The translations under genes were made by a program, and so were the position numbers. Source: Ampullaceana balthica (Eukaryota; Mollusca; Gastropoda; Lymnaeidae). Taken from it: a stretch of DNA of 64,000 nucleotides. The first letter of the stretch is position 1; each line of letters starts with the position of its first letter. The notes under the pieces were generated by a model. The model saw nothing but the letters and a program-made list of their open reading frames with translations. It ran no database searches and was not told the origin of the DNA. Positions 55,030-64,000 of this stretch are shown here, piece by piece. The stretch is from the NCBI GenBank assembly GCA_944989445.1, contig CALYLW010000011.1, positions 2,633,501 through 2,697,500 on the forward strand, written 5' to 3'.

Positions 55030-56088
55030 TCTATCCTGGCTGTACCATGGATACTTATTTCCATAGCTATATTTCTGGTCTGAGCTTTTATACTGATTTC
55101 CCTTCGCATTTGCAGGCATCCTATTATTGGCCCATTTCTGTCGACAGTTGGCCATTATGTGACCCCTCTGACCACAGTTAAAGCATGTACCCATTACTCG
55201 GCCCTCCGTCGAGCGACTTCTAGACTTGCCTCCATATTCACCCCTATATTCCGCCACACCCCCTACCAGTGGCTGTGTATTGACTTTCCGACTTAATTGT
55301 CCTTGTCCTGCCGACTTTATATGGTCAATTTGTGTCAGTACGTCCTCACATTTGGGGGCATTATTCATTAGGATGCATTTAATAGCCTCTTCATTCATGT
55401 TCAATAATAACTTGTTTCTACATAATAAATCCCTCAACCCCTCAAATGTTCTCTCTGTTTTTGTACTGGCCACCCAATTGTCTAAACTTCTAACCAATTT
55501 TGAGTGAAATAATCTAAAATTATTACTCTCCGGTGCTAGACTATTCCACGCTTCCCTGTACTTCTCCCCATTAAATCCTGCATGTTGCAAAAGGAGTCGC
55601 TTGACAGTGTCATAATCATGCAGTTTTGTCCTAACGTCTTCCGTCATTAAGAATGATTGTAACTCAACCGTTAGCCTTACTTGTAGCTCTATCAGCCATT
55701 GACTTTTTGGCACTTTCGCCTGAGCCACTACATGTTCGAATGTCGCCACATATTCGTCGAGTTCTTGGGACCCGTCGAATTTTTGCAAATTTTTTAATAT
55801 TTGTCGAAGGTCTTTGTTTTCTCTCGAGTGACCTGTCATGTCCAGTTCAGTTACGTCTTTCCTTTTAATTTCTGCCAATTTCAATTCGTGCTCCCTTTCT
55901 TTCTGTCTCTGTTTCTCGTCATAATCTCTCTGTTCCCTTAACCTTTCCTGTGTTTGAAAATCTTTCCATTGCTCTCTCACATATCCGTCTAGTTCCTCCC
56001 CTCTGAGTGCGAGTTTTTCCCCTTGTTTTTTAAACGACTCTAATTTCTCGTCCATGTTTATACCCTTACTACTGCTTCTAGTTTCCAT
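55027..56088 (-). CDS. gag: Gag protein with CCHC zinc knuckle
   Basis: 353 residues starting METRSSSKG. A charged, coiled-coil-like region (about 40-95, rich in Q/R/E/K) is followed by a capsid-like section. Near residue 300 is the nucleocapsid knuckle CFNCGQRGHIMANC (C-x2-C-x4-H-x4-C). The basic tail ends before a TGA. Confidence 0.92.
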   Translation of the reverse strand: METRSSSKGINMDEKLESFKKQGEKLALRGEELDGYVREQWKDFQTQERLREQRDYDEKQRQKEREHELKLAEIKRKDVTELDMTGHSRENKDLRQILKNLQKFDGSQELDEYVATFEHVVAQAKVPKSQWLIELQVRLTVELQSFLMTEDVRTKLHDYDTVKRLLLQHAGFNGEKYREAWNSLAPESNNFRLFHSKLVRSLDNWVASTKTERTFEGLRDLLCRNKLLLNMNEEAIKCILMNNAPKCEDVLTQIDHIKSAGQGQLSRKVNTQPLVGGVAEYRGEYGGKSRSRSTEGRVMGTCFNCGQRGHIMANCRQKWANNRMPANAKGNQYKSSDQKYSYGNKYPWYSQDR

Positions 56089-56367
56089 TCTACTTCTACA
56101 ATAACTTACAACTTACTTATAATCTAGCTTCCCTTATTGTCCGTTTATATCTGACAGGTATGCTATATCTATATATATTATCTAACAGATCAATCTTGCT
56201 ATAGCACACTTCCCCAATTTAACACTATTTTATAAGTAATTAAGTACGTACTTACTGTGGGTTATATTTCAGACATAATATCCATATACAATGAAAGTCC
56301 CATTACACAATAATTATCCATTCGTAAGAAGTTCACAAAGTCACACTTTTTGCAGTTTCCTTGTCAC

Positions 56368-56757
56368 TTAGTAATGTTTTTCTCCACCTTGAATATCTTC
56401 TCGAACTTGTCCCGATTTGAACTGTGGTGCTGTGGGTCGTCTCGGCTCCTCAGGGTCCCACTGTAGCTGGGGCGGGATGGTTGATTCTGCAACTTGACCT
56501 CCCGGTACAGTTTGTAATCGTCTTCTCTCGTAGTTGGCACCGTCTGGTTCCGACGTCGTTGTTTTGCTGGTTCTGGTTCGAGGTATCTCTTGTAGTTGGT
56601 CTTCTGGCTGGTAATGTTCTGTACTGGGACTTGCTAGGCCTCGTCTATCAGAAAATCCGCTGATACGTTGATCGTTGCGCTGTTGTAAGACGTATGCCCT
56701 ACGATGGATACAGTAGTCTGTATCAGAGGCGCTGTACTGAAAAGTACAGGCGCACAT
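56368..56757 (-). CDS. Leader ORF upstream of gag
   Basis: From the first ATG (56757) it codes about 129 residues, rich in Arg, Pro, Gln and Glu, beginning MCACTFQYSASD. The frame is open back to the primer site. No domain is recognised. It may be an accessory protein, part of a longer gag precursor, or chance. Confidence 0.4.
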   Translation of the reverse strand: MCACTFQYSASDTDYCIHRRAYVLQQRNDQRISGFSDRRGLASPSTEHYQPEDQLQEIPRTRTSKTTTSEPDGANYERRRLQTVPGGQVAESTIPPQLQWDPEEPRRPTAPQFKSGQVREDIQGGEKHY

Positions 56758-56823
56758 ACCGCTGTGCTGATGTGGTTCCGTCCCATCTCTCGTAGTGTTT
56801 GGCGGTGCTAGGCAATCCAGAGA

Positions 56824-56838
56824 CAATTCGGGCCCCCA
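56824..56838 (-). other. Primer-binding site
   Basis: On the minus strand TGGGGGCCCGAATTG directly follows the 5' LTR. It begins with TGG, complementary to the CCA end of a tRNA. The tRNA species is not assigned. Confidence 0.7.
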
Positions 56839-57386
56839 TGTTAAGTCTCTATGTTTAGGTGGATTGTACCTTGCTCTCCGCTACACACAACATACACAAG
56901 AGATGACACAAGTCTGTGTAACGATGCAATGTTTATTCTACTATAAACAACTGTACAACTGGCTGTCTTGCCTTGACATAAAATACATCTATATATAACG
57001 GCTGTATGCTCAAGCATGCCCTCGGTCCGACCCGACCGCTTCTGGGCGACGTTAAACTCAACTCTGTTTTACTGCAACCCTGCAGCTCCCCGGTCTATCC
57101 TGACCGGTCTGACCGCACAACACTGTGCGAACTACACAGCTTTCTGCCACCCCGCACTCGTCTCGACTACCCTCTTATATACCCCCCAACTGGTCTCAAC
57201 TGACCCTGGCGTGTCCTCTGGTCATGTCCCTGACATATCCCGTGTGACCAGAAGTTCACTCAGACATCACTAGACATTATTCACGTGATAGGAGTTCATA
57301 CCCGTCAACAACGCCTTGACCCGACTCCAACACTGGCTCACAACAATCTCACCACAATCATTCGCAGTGATTCTCATACCCTGACA
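56839..57386 (-). repeat. 5' LTR (548 bp)
   Basis: Same structure as the 3' LTR. The target duplication ATGAG follows at 57387-57391. Confidence 0.95.
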
Positions 57387-57391
57387 ATGAG

Positions 57392-58632
57392 GAACAGCAT
57401 ATTAATCAATTTTTTTTCAAGAGTCACATTATTGTGTACTAGACGCCCCGCGGCGTAGCATACGCCGCAGACTTGCTCATGGAGAGTGCAAAGAAAGTTG
57501 AGAAAGAACGGACACAAACTACAGCACGAAGAAATCAAAACAACGCGAGTGAACGTCGGTTTGACTGCCAACTCATTGTTTATTTTCGAGACATTTGCAG
57601 GGCGAAATTCGGTACACCCCTAACTTCTATGAAGTCAGCTGTAAAACGATAATCGGTTTAAAATCGGAGTTACATAATCGATAATCGGTTTTCCAAAAAA
57701 AAACCCACAAAACACAAAAACACACGCAATTAACAACCCTAAATATGACTAACCCTCGCTAGGATCGGCCAAACAAAGTTTATGTTTAAGGGATGGTAGT
57801 AATAAATGGGAGGCGGGTAACAACAACCTAAGTGTGCATGTCTTCACGTTTACTCGCTATTTTTTATTTACTTGGTGCTGCTTTTTGTGTCTGTACTCTC
57901 ACCCCCCCTCCCCAACCGTTCTTTGCACTGTCTATGATGAGCCAGTCTTCGGCGTATGCTATGCAATAAAGAGGTAAAAGAACGGGCACAAACAGACATT
58001 TAAAAAACAAACAAAAAAAACACAATATATTCGCCGGGGCTTGAACCCAGGACCTTCCTCGCATGAGGCGGACGTGTTAACCAGTACACTACGAATCTCA
58101 CGTTTTCTGTGAAGGAACAATGCAAGTGAAACGCAAGGGCCATTTTTGGTCACCCCTCCACTACCTTCGCTTGTCAACCGTTAACTGTGTTTAGTTGACC
58201 CGAGCGAGGGTCATTCGTCATGCTCTGTTGCACATACTTGCAGCTTTTTGCCTCGCAGGGTCCGACCACGAAGAGAATTATATATATATATATATAGATA
58301 GATAGATTCGGGCCGCCCCTAAGCTAAAAGTCCTTAGGTTCTAATGTTTGAGCTTTCTAATCGAAATACGTTTTTTTTTACTCAAGTAGCTAACACAGAA
58401 ATGATTTAAGTTGAACATTTATCTCTTTTCAAATTTAAAATCATTTCTTATGCAACGTCCTCGACTCATCACCCTCACCATGATGTCAGTTGTGAACACT
58501 TTAACAGAATTCCTCTGTCAAAGAACACATTGAGACGATGTACTTAAATTGATCTCCCTTAGAATTTAATATCCCAACATATTCACATAAAATTGTGTTT
58601 ACTTTTATCACCGGCATTGCCCATGTGTGATG
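57392..58632. other. Spacer with two inverted related repeats, one with a tRNA-like head
   Basis: GTAGCATACGCCGCAGACTT near 57455 (plus) resembles CATAGCATACGCCGAAGACT near 57965 (minus), so two copies of a repeat face each other. A (TA/GATA)n patch lies at 58277-58305. No protein gene was seen. Confidence 0.45.
58028..58097 (-). tRNA. tRNA-Met-like (CAT) sequence, probably a SINE head or pseudogene
   Basis: It folds plausibly: acceptor GATTCGT with GCGAATA (one mismatch), D arm GTGT/ACAC, anticodon loop CTCATGC (anticodon CAT, one stem mismatch), and T arm CTGGG/CCCGG with TTCAAGC. It does not match elongator or initiator tRNA-Met, and it is followed by repeat-like sequence. Confidence 0.4.
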
Positions 58633-61600
58633 CTAATCTTTGCCGTGACATCTCAGTCTCTTTTTCAGGACAACCCTGAAATTTTGGTTAAAGTAAGAGT
58701 ACACGAAGAAATTGACCCCTGAACTGGCAATGCTGAGAATAGACAGGACGTACGCCAGCCGAAACTCAAGCGTGACCACAAAGGACATGTGAATGTAGAC
58801 CATGATGGGCATCCAGCTAATGACGAACAGACCAAATACCACAACCATTTGCTTCATCCATCGAAGTGAGGACAGGCTCCATGGATTCGGACCAGACTTT
58901 AATGATGTTGATTGGTTAAATGAAAGTGACTCTGACTTGAAAGGGGAATTTTTAGTGTTTGCATACTGTTCTGGGAGCACTGCGCATTTATTTTGGTATT
59001 CTCCCTTTTCGCCTGTTAAAATTTGCTGATGGTAAAAATATTCAATTTTATGTTCTGAAAGAACTGAGCAATGGTGACTGTCAATGTATTCCTTCTTTTG
59101 GTCTGTTTTAGGAACTTCAAGGACTTCCATCACGTTCTCATGACGCAATAACTGATGGTCGCCATGCACATCCCTTCTACAACACAACTCCATTCCGCTA
59201 TCCACAACGCATATTTTCTCTTCTTGGATGTCTTGGGGATCTCCTTGACAGTGGTCAGTCAGTTTCTTCTGTAGTTCAGGGCAATCATTTTTAGAGCTGT
59301 TTGATTCTGTTGTCGGGTCAGTATGAATTCCCTTCGTAACTACACAGCCTTCATGTTGACCCCCACATTCGTACTCAACTATATCTAATTGTTTTATTGC
59401 GTCTATATCTAAACGGTTGGTTAATCCAAGTCCGTCCACATCACGCAGCACTCCACCTACTTCGTACCTTTGATCTGAACACATCTGTACCGTCTCTGAC
59501 GAATCTCTGTGCAACACATCATCTCCAGTGACAGAAACTTGGGGTCGATCTCCCAAATCGCGAAGTTTATTTGTCGAGTCGGCCTTGTACTTTAATAATA
59601 TGTCACTGGATAAACTCGGCTCTATGACGATGTTTTCATTATCAATCGAATTACTGTGTTTTACGGAGCCGATTTCATTTCGTTTTGGTGAAGATTTATT
59701 TTTAGCAAGGGTCTCATTGATGACTAGGAGTCTTTTTATCTTTTTGTCTCTGAACATTTTGGCCATATTAGCAATGCGTCCGTAGGTTAACCCGATCACT
59801 ACACCGACAGTCAAAAAGATTTCTGGCAAAACATATCGCATCATTTTGTTATTGAAAATAAAGAACGGGTTGCATTTCTGAAATGTAAATGGAACAATAA
59901 ATGTAAAAACTGTTGAAATTTATGAATATGTTGCTTAAAACCCTACTAAATTAAATAAAGATAATAAATTATAATTTTATGACTTTTTGGCTTATTTATG
60001 AAAATTGTCTTCATGGCACGAAAGACAAATTGGTTTGAAGCATGAGTGTTAATTGAAATCTATTGTCACGGTCGGTCGGATACCGTGGGATGTTAAGATC
60101 AGCTAAATTATGAAATGTGAATGAACTCAGGGTGCGTGGACATGGAGTCCGTGATAGGACCGTCCGTGGATGAGATGGACAGTGAGTGAGTGTGCTAACA
60201 CACGACTAATAGTGGAAGTCAAATGTATAGATGAACATTCTAGTGCTTCAGTTCAATATCTTTAATCTTGTTATCACACGTAGAGCCATAGCAGCTATCT
60301 GTATAATACAATTCCAACACCACATACTTGACAAAACGAAATCTGGCACACTTAGTCCATATTTCCATGATACATGGAACTTAGTATAGAGAACTCTCCT
60401 AGTCCTCACGCTATCTCACCTCGGACCATATTCTCTCTATACTCTATATTAGTCTATATCATGCAACTCGTCCCATTACCCCTTTTATTATCCCCGCCCA
60501 ACTCACAGTCCATCTTGTGGCGGAGTCGTTTTCTAGGGGTTTGAGGCCCCCCTTGGCCACAGATAATTACCCCACTGGACGGGTAAAATGAATCACAACG
60601 CTGGGTTTTAGTTCAAGCACGTTTAATGAAATCTCCAACATGTATAGTCAAGTACAATTCGTAATGTTATGGTTGATCTTCATACCATCCAGAGTCCACA
60701 CAGCTTCTTACTCTAACAGTCAATCGTCCTTGGCCCAGCTTGACCGTATCGGACTACGTTAAAAAAAAACAAACTCTCTCTCTCTGCCGTCACACTCTCG
60801 CTCAGTATTCCACCTGCCTGTAACTCGGCAACTCAACTCTACCCGACACACAATGGGACTCTTATTATAGGCCCCGTCTTGTCCGACCGGTTTTGGCTGG
60901 CCCCTGGGTCATTCACCATGTATCCTTTTTGACCGTTGTCATGTTCCCTCATAACAGCTCCCACGTACCCTGAGTTCACCCCCCCCCCGTTCCACGTGAA
61001 CAGGCGTGTTTACAGTCCGTTGACCCACGCTCGCCCCATTTCTGCCCAGTCATCCCCACAACACAACATCTGACCGTGACACATCTCATTCATGGAAGTT
61101 CTCGGGCACGGACTTCGTGTCCACGCAATCTGAGTTCACTCCCACTCCACCACTTAGCTGACCATAACATCCTACGGTATCCGATCGTGACAAAGAAGCT
61201 CGTTATTGTAGCATAGTTAATTTAATACCTCCATTGTTCCTGGCTTACCTCTACTCCATCCACGAAAGAAGCTGAGCATCCAAAGGTGAAGGCCGTCGCT
61301 CCTTCTAGGATTAGGACAAGTCGGGTTTTTGTGCCAGTCACGTGCTTGATGTAGAAAAATGGTCGAGCGATGTACAGGTAACGGTCAATAGCGACGGACA
61401 ACATGATTATGAGACTGTAGATGAAGCAGGAGTACAGGATGGCAAGGTAAAACTGGCACTGTAATATAGACATGAGTAAACTGATATGTAGCAAAGGAAT
61501 ATGGACATCTGTTAAGCACAATATAGTTTAGACAATTATCTATGGCAATGTAACATAGACATTTGTTAGTGACAATAAATTATAGACCGTCATTTATAGC

Positions 61601-63432
61601 AATGTTGCATAACATTTATTTGGGGAATGTAGGCAGAATTAAGGCTGTCATGTCGGACATAGATGTAATGCAAAATAAAATATAACACTGTAATGAGCCG
61701 AAGACAGACTTTTAGCAATTGCAAGTTATGACAATATGGGTAATGTCTAATGGTAGGACTTACGTCATTAGGAGTTTGAGAATCCTTGATGTAATACTGA
61801 AGGAGCATCTCGGTGAATGTGAAGCCAACAACAAAGTCGACCAGTGCCAGGGCAACGATGTACTTATTCTAGGACGTGGAATGAATAAGTCATTTGTAGG
61901 CCTATAGATACTTATATTATCTTCAAATGAGAATCTATTGGTAAGCTGTCATAGAACTTTGTTTAAGAGATCATAACAACTAAACCTATACTGGCATTTA
62001 CAGTACAACTGCAATACATTTGTTGATAAAATGAGATTCATGCCCCTTCCTCCCATATCAAACAAAATGTTAAACTTTCTATAGCCCCGTTTCAAAATTG
62101 ATTGTTGTACAATCGCCGTGATCGATGGGGACCATTTCTACACATTCTTTCTATGTTCTGTGGCAGTTTGGTAAGCACGTTGGTGACTTATATCTATCTT
62201 TACCCGAAAAGTGCGTCCTCATATCAGACAAGAGATGGTCGGGATGGCATTAAGAAGGTTTCTTGCACTCTTTCCTAGCATGTCTTCTGGATTTGGCAGC
62301 CTTTTGTCAGTTTGTTTCATAAGTTGCTGCGCTGTTCCATATAGTAGGGTGACAGGAGGCTGCTGCTTCCCAGGGTTCAAGGTCAATGCCAAAAGTTTTT
62401 AGTTTGGTTTTCAGAGTATCCTTGTAACACTTTAAAAAAAAACTCAGCGGGCTATCCTTTCATGTTTAAGCTCACCATAGAAGAGCAATTCTTTAATAGA
62501 ATATAGTCTGGCATGCGCACGACGTTTCCCGCCTAATTTAGTAGTTCTGACTGCATCAGACTTGTATAGATTCTTAGGGGTCCTGCCCTGATGAGTACTT
62601 CAGAGTATGGAAATTATCCTGAATTTAGATATTGAGGAATTTCCTCAGGCTTGTGTGAAGGTGGTTCAGACACCTTGCATGGCGTTGGTACACAAGTCAT
62701 GTTTGCCATGCACACATCTCTGTGATACTTTTATTTAGGTTTCGATGCTGATTCCCCATCTGTTCAAGCCACTGTCATACAGTATGTCAAACGTTGCACT
62801 GGCTGTAGAGATACGCACATTCCCTTCATCATCAATATTGGCACCCTGTGAACAATATGCTGCCGAGGTAGATGAAACTTTTCAGTGCTTTGATTTTTAG
62901 CCATTGATGGTTATACTTAGGGCTTGCCTCAAATACCATTCAATCATACCAGAAAATATTTTTACTGAGATTAAAGAAGTTGAGAGCAGTGAGGTTTTCC
63001 CTAAATGAAATTTTAAAATGGTATAAATATCTCAGAGTTTAAATCATTAGAAAGTATTTAGATGAATCTAAACCTAAATGAAAGAATATATAATGTCACG
63101 CGATTTAAGAGTTGTAACTATAAAACTATTTCATATTTTCTGGCTGCCTCTATGAAATTTTGATTGTGTTTTTCAAGTTAAAGAACGAACAAAAAATCCG
63201 TAACTTCGGTATGGTGACTACTGACCTGTGTAGTCCTCAGTGACTTGGTGCTCCACACTGACACAATCGTCAGGGCATTCCCCGTCATGATGAGAATACA
63301 CAGAAAAAAATGGATCACAACAATAAGGGCTTCGAAAGGATCCCTCAGTGCCTGGTCTCCGGTCAGCATTATTGTACGAATGGCCATCGTCGTGTTGTCG
63401 AAAAGTCTGGAAACATCTGTGACGTTATCCAT
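58633..63432 (-). CDS. Orphan rhodopsin-like GPCR 2, four exons, 588 residues
   Basis: Exons in transcript order: 63432-63226, 61868-61764, 61458-61249 and 59877-58633, all phase 0. Exons 2 and 3 are exactly 105 and 210 bases, as in GPCR 1. Features: N-glycosylation sites (NVT, NTT); TM1 MTGNALTIVSVW; TM2 LALVDFVVG; TM3 cysteine at the start of exon 3; AIDRYLYIARPFFY (DRY); VTGTKTR in ICL2, reminiscent of adenosine receptors. ICL3 is roughly 275 residues. TM6 is MVVVFGLFVISWMPIMVY (Ser in place of the CWxP Cys). TM7 SGVNFFVYSYF again has Phe for the NPxxY proline. ICL3 is hardly alike between the paralogues apart from its two ends. The ligand is unknown. Introns contain a TIR element and a LINE relic. 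Confidence 0.9.
60063..61193. mobile_element. Long-TIR non-autonomous element in GPCR 2 intron 3
   Basis: The ends TTGTCACGGTC and GATCGTGACAA are inverted. Similarity extends about 90 bases inward: GGATACCGTGGGATGTTA left, complement of TAACATCCTACGGTATCC right. The centre (about 60520-61080) is C/T-rich, possibly a nested solo LTR. No transposase and no clear target duplication were seen. Confidence 0.65.
62140..62960 (-). pseudogene. Decayed LINE C-terminal region in GPCR 2 intron 1
   Basis: Minus-strand fragments in order: FIYLGSILFTGC, an R-x2-H-A-R-C-L-N-H-L-H block, VVRMPDYILL / L-F-Y-G-E-L-K-H-E-R, and YKDTLKTKLKTFGIDLEPWE. This is the usual order at the C-terminus of non-LTR RT proteins. 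Several frameshifts and stops show it is old. Confidence 0.72.
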
Positions 63433-64000
63433 GTCTTTTTTGGCAAAGTTGCTCCAAAAAATGGTTTAAAGAAACGTAACTGAAGCAATAAAAGAGCAAT
63501 CGACGAAAAGCTTGAACGCAGACACAGTTCTCATTCTTCAGAGGGAAACTTTGAACAGAGTTACTCCCCTTACAAGGGAACAGCAGATATTACATTAATC
63601 GGGGGCAAGTTTTGTGTACACTTAACATTGTTTGCCAGTGTGTATAATTTAACAGTTTGCCAGCATTACAAACTTTAGATAATCGTTATCTGCCAATGGT
63701 GCTGACGTCCTACGTGTTCCTAAATAATTAAAGGATGAGTCAATCATGTATGTCATAATTAAACACATCCAGCTAAGAATCAAGTTAAAAGACAGCCATG
63801 CATTTTTTATAAAACAAAAAATAATATATCTGCTGACAACATTAACAAAACTCACTTTTGGTTAAAAACTCATTTTCGGTTAAAAATTGCCTCTTGTTTG
63901 AAAACGCACTCTTGATTAAATACTCACCCTTGGTTAAAAACTCTCTTGGTTGCATCAATCGTTCTCAAAAACTGTTACATTGGAGACAGTCAACTCAGGG
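63433..64000. other. 5' flank of GPCR 2
   Basis: Upstream sequence of the receptor. A short tandem theme (TTGGTTAAAAACTC-like) appears at 63856-63945. No gene was seen. Confidence 0.4.

Larger units (their letters stand above)
50079..57386 (-). mobile_element. Near-intact LTR retrotransposon, Ty3/gypsy type with integrase before RT (Gmr1-like)
   Basis: Two direct 548-bp LTRs (50079-50626, 56839-57386) differ at one base that I could find (G at 50274, A at 57034). They are flanked by the 5-bp duplication ATGAG. On the minus strand the order is LTR, primer site, leader ORF, gag, pol, 1.1 kb non-coding, purine tract, LTR. Pol order is protease, integrase, RT, RNase H, as in copia. However, the RT, GPF motif of the integrase and CCHC gag are Ty3/gypsy-like, matching the published Gmr1-like group. 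Near-identical LTRs mean recent insertion. It lies between the two paralogous GPCR genes. Confidence 0.95.

Overview
This is a piece of an AT-rich animal genome. The genes are split by spliceosomal introns and sit among many decayed DNA transposons, LINEs, MITEs, minisatellites and microsatellites. The gene set (tandem-repeat galectin, selenoprotein N, rhodopsin-like GPCRs), short consensus exons in long introns and the repeat landscape suggest an invertebrate, plausibly a mollusc. The species-level guess is inference and nothing here proves it.

Layout. (1) At 1-7.6 kb (+) lies a two-CRD galectin whose inter-CRD linker is built from seven tiny in-phase exons, each coding an F/Y-P-G type motif. 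(2) At 7.6-13.9 kb is gene-free AT-rich DNA with a palindrome-ended, tRNA-like-bearing element, a 74-bp hAT-type MITE and a pogo/Tigger-like element. (3) At 13.9-19.6 kb (-) lies a complete ten-exon selenoprotein N gene (SELENON) with an in-frame Sec UGA and a strong hairpin just after it. A candidate first exon of a divergent (+) gene sits 0.6 kb upstream. (4) At 20.7-31.3 kb is a transposon graveyard: a hAT relic with perfect 8-bp target duplications, LINE fragments, and a hAT transposase split by a second hAT that itself holds a third. One of these relics has grown an in-frame 51-bp minisatellite. (5) At 34.2-43.7 kb (-) lies a four-exon orphan GPCR. Its second intron carries a very uniform 41-bp satellite (74 copies) inside a palindromic element. 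(6) At 44.8-50 kb are a hAT/LINE patch and a 45-bp minisatellite cut by a MITE. (7) At 50.08-57.39 kb is an almost intact LTR retrotransposon with 5-bp target duplications and near-identical LTRs. Its pol has the order protease-integrase-RT-RNase H, so it is a Ty3/gypsy-type element with copia-like order (Gmr1-like). (8) At 58.6-63.4 kb (-) lies a second GPCR, paralogous to the first, with identical exon phases and almost the same protein length.

The host genes do not form a pathway. The galectin and SELENON are convergent neighbours. The two GPCRs are a tandem duplication now separated by the retrotransposon. The most notable items are the micro-exon galectin linker, the integrase-before-RT retrotransposon with its gag/pol junction, the GPCR pair lacking the TM7 proline, and the 41-bp satellite.
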